Shown here: one piece after another, positions 11,201-22,430 of the stretch | Layout: the number at the start of each line of letters is the position of its first letter | How positions within the stretch are numbered: position 1 is the first letter of the stretch | NCBI GenBank assembly: GCA_032207245.1 | Contig: CM063510.1 | Coordinates: 52,255,993 to 52,319,992, forward strand | Length of the DNA stretch: 64,000 bases | Direction: 5' to 3' | Source of the DNA: Pardosa pseudoannulata | Lineage: Eukaryota > Arthropoda > Arachnida > Araneae > Lycosidae | Position numbers and translations under genes: made by a program | Notes under the pieces: model-generated | Database searches by the model: none | Told to the model about the DNA's origin: nothing | Seen by the model: the letters and a program-made list of their open reading frames with translations, nothing else

Positions 11201-12944
11201 AACTCTTGCATCATATCTAAACAATACTTTATTTTATTGTTTAAGTGTAATCAAAGTGTTGCCCTAAATCATCTTTTATTGTTTTGTTTTCATGTTTTCA
11301 AATAATTAAAGCTTAAATACATTTTTTTTCTTATATTGCGTATTAATAAGCGTATACTATCCATTTTTGCCAATACGTGGTTGTCTTGCTCGGTTTTCTC
11401 AACTTCTCTGTTTTCTCCTCTAATTTGTTTTAGCAGTGTATAACCCATTGTGTGCTGTATGGGAATTAACTAGAAATATATTCCAAACTATCATTCTAAC
11501 TATCGTAACTAACACTCAAACTCAAACTTTTCCCTTCATCTAGATGAGTCTTGATATTTGATAACTGTGCATTTTATTGATTTTATTACATTCTTAGTTT
11601 AGAAATTGATATTAAAACGAAGTTTTACTTAGTTTAAATCATTGTATCTTTGAAAAACATTGCATTTAAGAAATATTATCTTATATACAGTAGAAAAGTG
11701 TCGACAATGAGGAATTCCTACCATATCAAAATGTTTGGATTATTTGGAAATGTATAGTATATTTGAATATATCGTTTCTCGTCGAAATATGTAATAAATA
11801 CTGTTTGTTACTTTATACTGTAACTACCCTTACTGTATTACTTGTTGTTTATACTGTAATAAAAATACTATTCGTTATTATTTAAAAACTAAAGTTTTAA
11901 ATTTATGTTTAAAAATAATTGATATAATATTTAAATTATAACATTGCTTTCCAAAAACTTATTCTAAAGCAAGCACTTATTAAAATAATATTACCATATA
12001 AATAGCCTAAAGTGATTGCTATGAAAAGAAAATACATTATATCATAAGCAAACAAATAAATTTCATATTATTTTCAGTGACTAGAAAAAGTTAGCTTTTG
12101 ACCGAATTCCAGAATTTTTTTTTCACTATAATTTTTTTTCATAAAAACGAATATATTTGTATTCAGGAGGCAAAATATTTTGAAATCTATCTTATTTTCT
12201 AGATGTATTTTCTTTTTACAGCAAGGATTTTTTCGAATGGAAATATGCACTCAAATTTTGTAACGAAACAATAGTATACGATAATAATATGAATATGTCT
12301 TTATAGAAATCATGAACCTGATTAAACCAAATGAACTACTGTAAAATGTTTATGTTAGTATTATAAACTATTTAGAAGAGTGTTTTTGATAGTTGATAAA
12401 ATTTAGGTTTAAAATTTTCGATATTTATTGAAAATATACTGTAAAATACGAAAAGGTATCTGTAAAATAGATTAGATATTAAAACAAAAGACTTGTAATA
12501 ATTATGGAAACTATGTAAGATCTGCATACAGGTGGAATATAGGATGCATATAAAATAGCTGACTGGATATTTGTAATAAATAACTATTGAAATCAATCAA
12601 AAGAATAATTCAAAAGGTAAAAATGGTCATGACTCTGTGAATATGTATGCTTTACATAAGTGCAAATTAGTTTCGAATTAACACTGCAATGTTTGTATCA
12701 GAAAATTTAAAAGCATTTAAAATGTTGAAACGATTTTTTGATAAAGTGTTTATCTTATATATACTGAAGACATTTTCTTATATAACCTAAATATAATAGA
12801 AAATGAAAAATAAAAATATTGTTACGAAATTCTAGCGTAAAGTTCGTTGATTAAATAGACTTTAGCTAATACAAAAATAATAACATATAAAAATAATACA
12901 AAATAATACATAATAAAAATAATACAAAAATAATAACATTTTAT
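11201..12944. other. AT-rich non-coding region
   Basis: The first ~100 bp may be the 3' flank of the Tc1 element, but no inverted-repeat end could be matched upstream. The rest is AT-rich with poly-A/T and short AATAAT repeats near 12885-12940. No other feature. Confidence 0.4.
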
Positions 12945-13205
12945 TAACACGCCAAATGAATCACAATTATAACGGTTGGCGATAAAACTTGGCAGCCTTT
13001 TGGCGAACGTTTTCAGACCAATAAGGAGAGTATATAGTTTTCATGTTTCTTGAAATTCCAGTAAATTCCAGAGAAAAGGGGTCGGCAGCAAATGTCGCCA
13101 AATCGCCAAATTTATCGATATATCGCCAAATTTGGAGCCAAAAATGAGTCTCCCAAAACTTTGCCAAGGAACCAATATTTCGCCAATTTGGCAAGATACC
13201 ATAAA
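12945..13205. repeat. Short island of TTGGCGA / CGCCAA motifs in both orientations
   Basis: Within ~250 bp the motif TTGGCGA/CGCCAA or a close variant occurs about nine times, for example 'acgccaaatg' (12951), 'ggttggcgat' (12974), 'ttttggcgaa' (12999), 'gtcgccaaatcgccaaattt' (13093), 'atcgccaaatttgg' (13121) and 'ttcgccaatttggc' (13179). The outer copies are inverted relative to the inner ones, so the segment could fold into a hairpin. It resembles a MITE or a clustered binding site. The minus-strand open frame across it has no recognisable domain. Confidence 0.45.
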
Positions 13206-13960
13206 AACTACATGTTTACAGCATTCTTAATAATATGTTTGTAAAAGAATTTGTAAAATACGAGATCGTTTATAAAAATTTCATTTAAGTTGTTATAAAA
13301 TGCAGTAAACAAAAAATTTCATACCATTTGAGTAACATGCAATATATGAACATGTATTATGGAATCCATTAGTATAAAAGCTTTCACGAACTACAGAATT
13401 TTTATTTCATTTAAACATTGGTAAAAGGTGATAAAAAATTAGATAAATACAGTTGTATTTATTCCATTTGAGTTTAATATACAGAAGCTGTTCGCACTAA
13501 AAGTTAGCTTTATGTCTTGTTTGCAATTCATTAACAACAACGGTTTCACTCTATTGTGTGTCTTGAGATTCTTAATAAATTTAAGTATAAACGAATAGTA
13601 GACTATTGCTTTAAAGATCTAAAAGAAAGTTAATTAAATGGTATTAAAAACCTTGTATTGTTAATTGCCTGTGTTAAATATTACAGCAAAGAATAAGTGA
13701 CAGCATATTTACACAGAGTTCAATTAAGGAATAGCTTTCGTTTAAAATGAGGAATTACTTTTGGTATAACATATATATTTCCTTCGAAATTTTAAAACGA
13801 ATTTATCCGATCTAATTTACTTAGATTGTTAAAAATATTATCCGAATTTTTTTTGATAAAATGAATTTTGTTATACTATAATATACATATGGAAAATACG
13901 TTTCTACATTTCGTGTTATTAATTACAATAATTTATATGAAAGGCACCCATTTAATTTAT
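13206..13960. other. AT-rich non-coding spacer
   Basis: AT-rich DNA with no supported feature. Confidence 0.4.
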
Positions 13961-14115
13961 TTCAGCGGAGCAATGGTCGGATGAGTAGGGAGCTGCTCTG
14001 TATTAAATTTGAGGTTTCCGGTATTAGATGGCTTCAATACCATTTTTGCCATAGATGTTCTCAGTTTTTATGGAATCTAAGCAGAATGTCCCCAGAACAA
14101 TAGCCATGGTGCAGC
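13961..14115 (+). mobile_element. Possible degraded tRNA-derived SINE
   Basis: A GC-richer block with a weak A-box match (TGGTCGGATGAG at 13974-13985, 10 of 12 consensus positions) and a weak B-box-like 'gaggtttccggta' about 45 bp later. No second copy was found in the window, so the assignment rests only on this resemblance. Confidence 0.2.
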
Positions 14116-14281
14116 AAAATAGTAATAGACCGTAGCCTTTTCAAACCAAATTGTTAAAAACATAATATCATTCAATTCCAAATTTTATTTCAGAAATGTT
14201 CTTTTAAACGTAAAAGTGTCTTGTCGAAAAAAGGATTAATCTATTTTTATTTAAAGTGTTCAGGTCTGTTTCAGTAGTTGT

Positions 14282-14858
14282 TTAACCTCTTCCGGTATGA
14301 TTTAATAATGAAAAACTCTGCATGAAGTAACCATTTAATTTTTATTTAAAAAACTTGTTTCATTTTACAATTCTTACATATTCTTAATTAAAATCCACTT
14401 TTTAAATAGTGTTAAATAATATCAGAAACAGTAAAATTAAGAAAATATGAAAGAAAAACATTAATAAGGTATGCAGATAATAGTCTTCAAGCTAGTGGTA
14501 CTTTTCAAAACAAAGTACAAGGGAATTCTTAATTATTTACACCGCCAAGTAGTCTCACTTTTAATTTGATTCTTGTAACACACACGGCATTCCTTAGTAG
14601 GTTTTCTTTTATTCTGACTCTTTAATTTGGCAATGACTTGTACCAAGAAATTCTAAGTAAACAATATGCAATAGTGACTTGTGATTTTCACAAGTGATAA
14701 AAGTGTTGCCAAATTCAGTACACTAGAAATTTTAAACTAAATTAATTATCATATTTAACAGTAACTTTAATCGCATGACGAGTGTAGCTCGTCATTGTGC
14801 GATATGGAATGAAAAACTAATGACGAGCTAGACTCGCCATTTTACTGGAAGGGGTTAA
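14282..14858. mobile_element. TTAA-flanked MITE 1 (piggyBac-like ends)
   Basis: A 569-bp non-coding element (14286-14854) bounded by TTAA at 14282-14285 and 14855-14858. The ends are inverted repeats: CCTCTTCCGGTA on the left against CCCCTTCCAGTA read inward from the right. Near the right end two palindromic modules occur: 'atgacgag tgtag ctcgtcat' (14775-14795, perfect 8-bp arms) and 'aatgacgag ctaga ctcgccatt' (14819-14841, one mismatch). TTAA duplication with C-rich termini is the signature of piggyBac-superfamily transposons. No transposase is encoded, so it would be a miniature passenger. Confidence 0.78.
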
Positions 14859-14883
14859 TATTTAAATTTTGATTCTAGCTGTA

Positions 14884-14929
14884 CATTCATTCATTCATTC
14901 ATTCATTCATTCATTCATTCATTCATTCA
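14884..14929. repeat. (ATTC)n microsatellite
   Basis: About eleven uninterrupted ATTC units, followed by a CT/CA-rich tract to about 14962. It starts 26 bp from the TTAA of MITE 1. Confidence 0.95.
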
Positions 14930-14962
14930 CTCTCTCCCTCCCTCACACATACATACACACAT

Positions 14963-15799
14963 TGTATATCAAAATTATACTTAAAATATCTCTTAAAATT
15001 CTCCTCTTTCCCGCTCTTATTCTTCCACATTTATTTTACCATCTGTCTAATACCTACCGTATGTAAGATGAGTGTTCTGGATTTGAATTCTTTGATTCCA
15101 TTTTCCAAAGCTAACTCTGAAATAGATGCTAATTTTCTGTCCCTTCATCATTTTCCAGCTGTCTCAAAAAGACCACTTCTACAATGATTTAAGTTCTTGT
15201 CTGATTTTTATAACGATGTCGAAACTCCTCTCTCCTGGGTAGATTCCGTCCCGTGTCTCGCTGTGGGACCAACCTTTCAAAGCAGTTAGGAAGAACTACA
15301 ACAAAGAATTCGACTAAAAATGTGGTAACATACTGTTCCAATTGCTTTGATTCACCTTTACTTTTCCTTGAATGTTTCAATCCGACTCATCGCATAATGC
15401 ATTGATAAAATATATATTTTTCATGTACTAATAAAATTATTTTTGTATGTTCTACATTGCATTAATTTATTCAAACTATTATAATATAAGTGGTATTACT
15501 GATATGGTATTAACATTTATCAGTGTCTATATTTACTTTATTTGTACTTTTATTATTCGCTGTGTCACTTGTCACCGGTGGCCCCTATGGCGCTGTAGCC
15601 AAGTCGAATTCCGGTCACTGGTGACCCCCTTTTACTTAGACTGCAATTTTAGGGGTAGAATCAGTAAAAAATTATTTTAGTATAGTTGTAATTTAGTTGG
15701 TTAATTTTATGTATATATGTATAACAATAACACTGTATCTTACAGTGTTATGGTTAAAACAAAACAGCAAGTGCATACGCAAGTGTATATGTGCCTGTG
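14963..15799. other. AT-rich spacer with a small palindrome
   Basis: Mostly unassigned. A palindromic pair 'gtcaccggtg' (15571-15580) and 'cactggtgac' (15616-15625) lies in a short GC-richer stretch. No coding frame with recognisable content. Confidence 0.35.
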
Positions 15800-16635
15800 T
15801 ACAGAAATTTGAGATTGGCTACTTAAGTCTGTACACATAAATGTACACCTAACTATCTTGCAAATTATTTAGTATTTTTGCCTTTAATATTAATTGTGCA
15901 TGATGACAATTAAAATGGTGAGTTAGTTTATGTAACTATTCTCAATTGTTTGGTAACTTAGTTGATGATTATTAGATTGAGACATAATGCTTGAAGCCAA
16001 TTCCCTACGGACAACGAGTATCCAATATAGTAGCAGGAATGGAACACGATGATTCATGAATTATTGTCACTTTTACTTTAAATGTTGGCTTAAAGCAAAA
16101 TGTCTTGCTCTACTAAACACTAATTGAGTAATAAAATAATTGAAAGTAAAGAAAAAAAACCACCATTTTATCTATCACCTTGGGACATTAACGGGATACG
16201 TAATGACGGCTTTGAACCTGGTAGGTACTGCCGGGTTTGTAAATTAACTCGACACCTAACAATTTATTTATAGACTAAAGTGAATACTCAAATGGAATAA
16301 ATACTTTGCACGATTTAGCTAAATCAGTTCATGATTTTAGATAAATAATTACCAAACTAAATAAATATGAGAAATAGTAAAATTATATCAATTTAATAAA
16401 TTGCAACTTACTACAATGTGACGGAATTAAATGTGATGGAAACCAATGTTTAGCAATAATACAATAGGTATAATAGTATAATAATATAATAATATGTATA
16501 ATAGATAAAATAATGTCTACTGACATTATTTATTACAATTTATTTACACAATTTATTTGTAGAATAAAGTGAATACTCAAATGGAACAAATTCGTTGTAC
16601 CATTTAGTTAAAACCGTCCATGATTTTAAATAAGA
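15800..16635 (-). repeat. Dispersed repeat family B, copy 2 (inverted)
   Basis: The reverse complement of copy 1. Shared landmarks in reversed order include 'agttaggtgtacatttatgt', 'caattccctacgga', 'gattcatgaattattgtcac', 'ggtaggtactgccgggttt', 'tgaatactcaaatgg' and 'aaccaatgtttagcaataat'. It has one full ~260-bp unit and a truncated second unit (16520-16635) on the far side of the central hairpin. The truncated end lies 14 bp from the next TTAA element. Confidence 0.8.
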
Positions 16636-16645
16636 TGCCATGATT

Positions 16646-17287
16646 TTAACCCTCTAAGCGGTTTGCACGTACAATTCCGCCAAACGGATGATATCTTCAA
16701 AGCGCTTGTCAAGTACAATTTTAGACATCCAAAAACATTTCGAAAATGAATGTAATGTACATTACTGCTAGTGTTTGAGGTAGGATGATTAGGTCGATTG
16801 TTTAGAAATTGCATTCGTCTTTGACTGACATTTATTAATTGATGCACCCCTACTCCTTGAAATACAAAGACGCTGATAGATTTTCATTTCTTTGTAAATC
16901 TCTATTTCGAAGAATTTCGTTTGAGGTAATAGATTTATCTCTAATTGCACCACTTAAATATCTTGCATAACTTTCTTTAAAAAATATAAATAATTCTCTT
17001 AAAGAATATTTTTATTTGTACTTTTAGAATCCATTATTTCCCATGGGATGTTCTTCGAGATTTAACGAGCTTTATTGTATTAAAAATTAACAATCTATAA
17101 TATCTATTTATATATCTATTTATAATCGGAAGAAAAGGGCAGTAACGAGGGTGGGTTTCCCGTATTCCATTCTAGTCAACAAGGGGTGAAGTAAAAAAAC
17201 ATAGAACGCTTTGGCCATTGACACAATAAACCTTTACCGTATTTTTGGAGACTTTTTTTAATCGGTGTGTTCCACTCGGATGGTTAA
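16646..17287. mobile_element. TTAA-flanked MITE 2, copy 1 (piggyBac-like ends)
   Basis: A 634-bp element (16650-17283) between TTAA at 16646-16649 and 17284-17287. Terminal inverted repeats are CCCTCTAAGCGG (left) and CCATCCGAGTGG (read inward from the right). A second copy lies at 52095-52708 and is co-linear end to end. Just inside the left end are two direct repeats of 'cacgtacaatt' type (clearest in the second copy). No open frame of note, so it is non-autonomous. The matching TTAA and the second full-length copy make this one of the best-supported mobile elements here. Confidence 0.9.
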
Positions 17288-18127
17288 TAAGTCCATGATT
17301 TTAATAATTAATAATAAAAACCTAAACTAAAAATAATAATAAAAAAACACTTGGCCTTTTTTTCATTTGCTCCCCACATTCGTTTGTAATGACGAAACCA
17401 AAATTGTCCTTAATTGGTTTAAAAATTTAAAAATTTTTTTTGTTCCCTTAAAAATATAAAAACTTAATCAACTCAAAAAGTTTATTTCTGTAATTTCTTC
17501 AATATATTCCATACATTTTTATAAATCGCAACTAAAGTTAAATATACTTTTAAACTATGACAAATTCGTCTCAAATGGGCGAAACATAAATCATGCATTT
17601 ATAGACATTAAGTAGGCATAATTATGCCTACATAATGATATATTGACATAACAGCACAAATTGAAAATAAAATTATTCAGAGGCGTGACCCAAGCAGCAA
17701 TAATGCAGAATTAATAATGGTGCATACTTATCTAAAATATTCATTTTCTCATTAATATTAAAACAAAATAAGAAAGCAAACAGGTGTTTGGAACAGAGCC
17801 AGAGATAGGACAAACGAACTTGCTTGTAAAACATATTTTGTACTTAACATGTGGATAAGCAATTTTAAGCATCTATTATCCAAATATGAATTGTATGTTT
17901 AGGAAAGTATGGGAAAAATGATTTTAAGGTTGTCAGGCACGCAAGACCAATGGCCGAGAAGTTGAAAACTAACATAGGAAAAAATTTAAATTGAAAAAAT
18001 AAATTAGGTTAAATAAAGATGATTTATATAAAGCAGAATTATCCTAAAGCTATTGGAGATTTCAATATTTGTTAAAAGGAAATATTAATTAAAACCTCTA
18101 TATTTGTAAAGCATGTTACTGCATAGA
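17288..18127. other. AT-rich non-coding spacer
   Basis: AT-rich DNA with no supported feature. Confidence 0.4.
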
Positions 18128-18755
18128 TAGTATTATATACCTGGTGGCCATAATTAAACTGACAGTGCTCACAGTGTTCTGTAGAGCTATCTATTTGCGA
18201 GAATGATGAATTTTGTAAGATAATTATACAAGACGGGTACGAATGATTCCGGGAAAAACAAATTAGTTTCAAAAGTCACCACCAGGGGAATATATTTGGC
18301 GCTATGTAATAGAAAATAGCGTGTTAACAAATGCAAATCAATGCGGAAATTAAATTCTTAACTGTGCGAATGGATGTAACGTGAAATTTGAATATAGAAC
18401 TTCTGCTCAGCTTACGTGATATTGAAGATCACGAGACTTTATCGGTGTTTATGTAGATTTTAAGCTTTTTTTCAAAAGTGTTGTCAATTTGTACTTGAAC
18501 TAAATCAGAAAATGTGCATAATAAAAGGTAATTTTATTCCGTATTAATTTGCATTTGTTAACACTCTATTTTCTATAACACAGCGCCATATATTCCCCTA
18601 GCGGTGACTTTTGGAACTAATTTGCTTTTTTGCGGAATCTTTCATTCCCCGTCTTGTTTAATCTTCCTACAAAATGTGGCGTCATTCTCGCAAATGAATC
18701 GCGGTACAGCTATGAGCACTGTCAGTTTAATTATGGCCACCCGGTACTTAAATAT
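18128..18755. repeat. Large inverted repeat (~215-bp arms, ~195-bp spacer)
   Basis: The arm at about 18128-18345 matches the reverse complement of about 18540-18755. Shared blocks in order are 'ggccataattaaactgacag', 'atttgcgagaatga', 'caagacggg', 'aaaagtcaccnc.aggggaat' and 'gtgttaacaaatgcaaat'. By eye the arms are roughly 80% identical with a few indels. A transcript across it would fold into a long imperfect hairpin. Neither arm encodes a recognisable protein. Confidence 0.85.
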
Positions 18756-18770
18756 ATACACATGTACATG

Positions 18771-19289
18771 ATTGTAACAATGAGTTACACCACTGTACAA
18801 TGCCAGCGTCTTTGGCCCTGGCCACACTAGTCATCGGCCTTTTTCAGTAGATTTGGAGCTCCCTTAAGAGAGAGCAGGCGAAGACAAAGTGAACAGCATA
18901 GAATCATCCTAGAGAGGGATTTGCTTCACCATTTTCTTTGTCATATTAGACGCCATATTAGGCGTATTCTTCCCCACACATGTTACTGTAAATAAAGATT
19001 CAGCAAGAGGGTAAGTCTTCGATCGTTTCTATTCGGTATCTTGCTCTTTGTGTTCTCTCAACAAGCCTGGTGTACGATGATTCTATGCTGTTCATTCCAT
19101 CTTCGCCTGCTCTCTCTCTGAAGGGGCCTCCAAAACTGATGACCAGTATTGCTAGGGGCAAATGCGACTGCCCCGTGTTAGCAACCCCTATTATCCAATA
19201 AGGTCGAAGGAGGGTTACTGACATCACTTTCGTCCTTCGGTCAGTATCTCTCCCTGGCGTTTTCCAGTAGTGTAACTCATTGTTACAAT
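18771..19289. mobile_element. Fold-back element with long inverted ends (solo-LTR-like)
   Basis: The outer ends are a 20-bp inverted repeat ATTGTAACAATGAGTTACAC (left) and its complement ending at 19289. Homology continues inward: 'tttggag', 'agagagagcaggcgaaga' and 'aacagcatagaatcatc' of the left arm (to ~18913) recur inverted in the right arm (from ~19075). About 100 bp present in the right arm is missing from the left. The centre holds 'taaataaagattcagcaag', a poly(A)-signal-like sequence. The TGTAAC...GTTACA ends and central AATAAA fit a solo LTR, while the arm homology fits a fold-back transposon. Flanks give only a poor 5-bp duplication (atgat/atgac). Confidence 0.65.
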
Positions 19290-19737
19290 GACCTATGAAA
19301 CTTTATAACATCTATGTTTATAATGAATAAACGATATATTATATCCAAGTGATAGCACTTAGTTGCTTTAATAACTTTTAGCGTTTATAATTTTCACGTT
19401 TCTAAAATTATTATTTTGTAACAATAATTACCATTTTCTATAAATTCATCCCTTTTGTTTAGACATATACTTCAGGTATTAATCCACGAAAACTTACTTA
19501 ATTGTTTTTTAACTCACTGTTGTGAAATCTTGAACATTATTCCCCTCATTTCTTAATTTATCGTACAAGAAAAGAATGAAATCTTCTTACTTGGTGATTT
19601 CAATTTTACAAAATATTATTTATGGAAGTGGATAAAGAGAAAACCTATTCAATGTTATGTAGAAATAGCTTATTTTATTGTTTTACAGTCATATGGGACC
19701 AAGAAATTAATTCAGTGTATACATGTAATTTATAATT
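19290..19737. other. AT-rich non-coding spacer
   Basis: AT-rich DNA with no supported feature. Confidence 0.4.
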
Positions 19738-20100
19738 ATCTATCTATCTATCTATTTATATATGTCATGTCTAACAAAGGGGTAGTTGGAAATTACGTGA
19801 GTTAAAAGCGATTTTAAAAAGGGAACTCTTTTATAATAATAAAATAAATGAAAAAGACCCACTCTCGCGTATGCTTTTAGGATCATCCGGTCAGGGGGAA
19901 GTATTTTGAAACAATTTGATGAGCTTGCAAGCAGATAAGTTTCAATCAGCGAGTGGACATGGAGATGTCAACAACACTCTACGCGTGTCTTCGACGAATA
20001 AGTGAAATTGGAGCGAGTTTTACTTTAACGATGGTTTACTAAACTTATTATTATCAAGAATGGTTGTTTTTCATTCGCCTTAACCCTGGATCACGACATG

Positions 20101-20102
<2 letters not shown>
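19738..20102 (+). repeat. Dispersed repeat family C, copy 1, between microsatellites
   Basis: A ~340-bp block running from 'agttggaaattacgtgagtt' (19785) to 'ctggatcacgacatgtcat' (20104), preceded by (TCTA)n at 19738-19756 and followed directly by (TA)n. It recurs inverted at 31240-31610 and 46145-46480. Conserved segments include 'aactcttttataataataaa', 'atgatccggtcagg', 'gagcttgcaagcagataag' and 'aacttattattatcaag'. No coding potential. An LTR or another non-autonomous element is possible. Confidence 0.75.

Positions 20103-20182
<80 letters not shown>
20103..20182. repeat. (TA)n microsatellite, about 40 units
   Basis: Uninterrupted TA dinucleotide run. The open frame reading through it (20064-20306) is an artefact of the repeat. 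Confidence 0.98.
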
Positions 20183-20187
<5 letters not shown>

Positions 20188-20399
20188 CGATAGTCAGAAA
20201 AAAGACGAGTCGGTTAACTGAAATCTCTGTTAATCACAACTCGTTTAATCGAAGTTATATATTAATTGCTTCTTATTATTTATTTGCGTGTTTATTTCAA
20301 TCATAAATACGTAAATTCTATCTTATTTTAATGGACATGTATGAATTATGTAGAAGTCTTACTATCAGAAATAGAAATATCAAGAAACTGGTTATATTT

Positions 20400-20560
20400 T
20401 TTTAAACCTGACTAACTTCACTGAACACGAATCAAACAATATCTTTTCCTTTTTTAAAGTATTTTCTCATTCCTTGTTTGGGAATATCCATAACTGCCGT
20501 TACTGGAGAATTAAATTACATTGAATTTCGAGACTTGTGTTTAATTACACGCTAGACTTT
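20400..20560. repeat. Duplicated block D, copy 1
   Basis: Matches 21450-21625 in direct orientation: 'ttaaac', 'gaatcaaacan', 'tcttttcctttttn', 'ggtgaattaaattac' type and 'gaatttcgagacttgtgttt'. The two copies are separated by ~1 kb containing element E. Confidence 0.75.
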
Positions 20561-20929
20561 ATTACTGTCCTGAAAAAAGTTTTAATTATTGGTAACATCA
20601 CATCTTTAGAAGTACTTACGAAGAAAATAATGTATTACGAAAGTAATATATATCCATTAATACAAATCAGAAAATAATACTAAAATAGCTAATATATATA
20701 TATATATATATATTTAAAAAAATTTAATATTATTTTAAAGATTACATTCTAAAACTTTAAATAATTTCTGTATCATTCTTGTTTTTCCATGGCACAAACT
20801 TTTGTTATCATGTATCAAATATATGTAGATTTTTCGCAACGTCAGCAAATACAACAGAATACATAAAGTAATTTTATTTATCCGCACTATATATTCAGAA
20901 ATTAAAATTTCAAGTAAATTTATTTTATT
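20561..20929. other. AT-rich spacer with short (TA)n
   Basis: AT-rich DNA. A short (TA)n run lies at about 20690-20712. No other feature. Confidence 0.4.
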
Positions 20930-21453
20930 TCTGTGACGCCTGAACTTAGTTTGGGGAACTTAATTGCGCCAATTTTGGAATGCCTGACCTGAGTTCGGGC
21001 AAGAGAAAAAACAATATTTCGATTCCAGGAAGCTCAAAATCGGATCGTCAATGCATTATATTTAATTTGCCATTTTCCTAATTGATAGAAATACTTTTCC
21101 TCGAAACGTTCGGCAATTTCGTCGCTATTTTTCGGGTACTGTAAAGGATTTGTGACATTAAAATGTATTTCAGGGACATGCAATTCATGGCAGTTGATAT
21201 AGATAATAATATTGTTGTATTATTTTATTATATTTATCTAGAAAATAATTTCGTTTGATTTATTTTGCTGTAATTGAGCAAAAATTTCCAATATATGTGA
21301 AAATATTGAAAATAGTTGTCATTTAGTTTAATTTTTTTTTTTTTCAAAAATAATTTTTTTTAACATTTTGATGAAAAACAAACAAAATAAAAGAGAAAAA
21401 TATTCCATTTTTGGCTCGAGTTTCTCAAATATATTCCACAGGCAATGGGTTAA
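20930..21453 (+). mobile_element. Element E, copy 1 (TTAA-type, degraded left end)
   Basis: The first ~300 bp (to about 21230) match the reverse complement of 53820-54110, with shared landmarks 'cctgacctgagttcgggc', 'tactgtaaaggatttgtgac', 'catggcagttgatatagata' and 'ttgttgtatta'. The right end reads CCCATTGCCTGTGGAAT inward from TTAA at 21450-21453. The corresponding outer end in the other copy reads CCCTTGCCTGTGAATC, so the element probably had matching inverted ends of the TTAA/CCC type. The left TTAA of this copy is not preserved. Non-coding. Confidence 0.55.
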
Positions 21454-21625
21454 ACTTGCCTTGTGTCTTTGAACTGGAATCAAACAGTGTCTTTTCCTTT
21501 TTGACCGTAGCTTGGCGTTAGGTCAAGAATAAAATCCCACTGATTGCTTTCGAAAACACCGTAATCTCAGTTGCTGGTGAATTAAATTACGTGGAATTTC
21601 GAGACTTGTGTTTAATTACAGAGCT
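21450..21625. repeat. Duplicated block D, copy 2
   Basis: Direct repeat of 20400-20560. The shared 'gaatttcgagacttgtgtttaattaca' type end is the best-conserved part. It begins exactly at the TTAA that closes element E. Confidence 0.7.
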
Positions 21626-22067
21626 TTGTACTTGTGCAAGTTTCGTAGAAAACTGCTCAAATGATGCCATGATGTGATAAAATTAGTTTTACGATGGTTT
21701 TCTATCGTTTGATGCAAAAATACTTCACGATGTCACATAGATAAATGATATTGCAAATAATAAAATGTATATTAAATTTTTTCTGTAGCGTCATTTCATC
21801 TCCCCCACCCTTTGCCAAAATATAATCTAAAATTTTCTGGAAACCGCGTACTCAGTAGATCAGATGTAAATTAAAAAGGTAATTTGAAGTTGACCATTTT
21901 TTTACAGACAGGTTTAAACGCCCTCTATTTAATTTCCATTAATTGCTATTATGTAAAATATTTGTATACGGAAATTATAATGGCGTGAACGTATAACAAG
22001 TTACACAAAACATTCAGTACGTTTAAATTATATATATTACGATTTTATTATCATACTATATGTTATA
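21626..22067. other. AT-rich non-coding spacer
   Basis: AT-rich DNA with no supported feature. Confidence 0.4.
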
Positions 22068-22430
22068 AAGAAGCCCAATGGCGTAGTGCTTCGCGTTCCC
22101 ACTCCGCAGGTCCGAGGGTTGATCCCAGGGCTGGACAAGGTTGACTCAGCCTTTCTTTCCTTCAGTGGGTAGAGATGGCTGTGTGATTGAAGTTTAATGG
22201 CGCTAAATCCATTAGGGACAAACTGCGCCAAACAAGATGAAGACAGTGGGTAGAAAAATTGAGGACGAAGCATGCTTGGGAACTAAACACTAGGGGTTCC
22301 GCGTAAGGCTGAACATCTAACCGGAACATAGGCTTCGCACCCCAGGGCTCTTGGTCTAGGAAACGGAGATTGACACCGTAGGCCCTGGCGCCCTAGGGGC
22401 TGTTGCGCCAAGGAGAGAGAGTAATATTTT
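22068..22430 (+). mobile_element. SINE family 2 (tRNA-derived), full-length-looking
   Basis: Starts with a tRNA-like head: A box TGGCGTAGTG (22079-22088) and B box GGGTTGATCCC (22116-22126, near-consensus), about 37 bp apart as in tRNA genes. A ~300-bp tRNA-unrelated body rich in G+C follows, with internal 'ggcgc' motifs ('ggcgctaaatcc', 'ctggcgccctagg', 'ttgcgccaagg'). It is far richer in G+C than its surroundings. Only one copy is present, so the 3' end is judged from the composition change. The minus-strand open frame over it (22037-22273) is incidental. Confidence 0.8.

Noticed and set aside
15571..15625. Palindrome as a regulatory site
   Set aside because: A single 10-bp inverted pair without context. 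Noted only in the spacer entry.
8166..16635. Polinton/Maverick element with long inverted repeats
   Set aside because: The enclosed 6.6 kb has no polymerase, integrase or capsid-like coding, and it is too short for the type.
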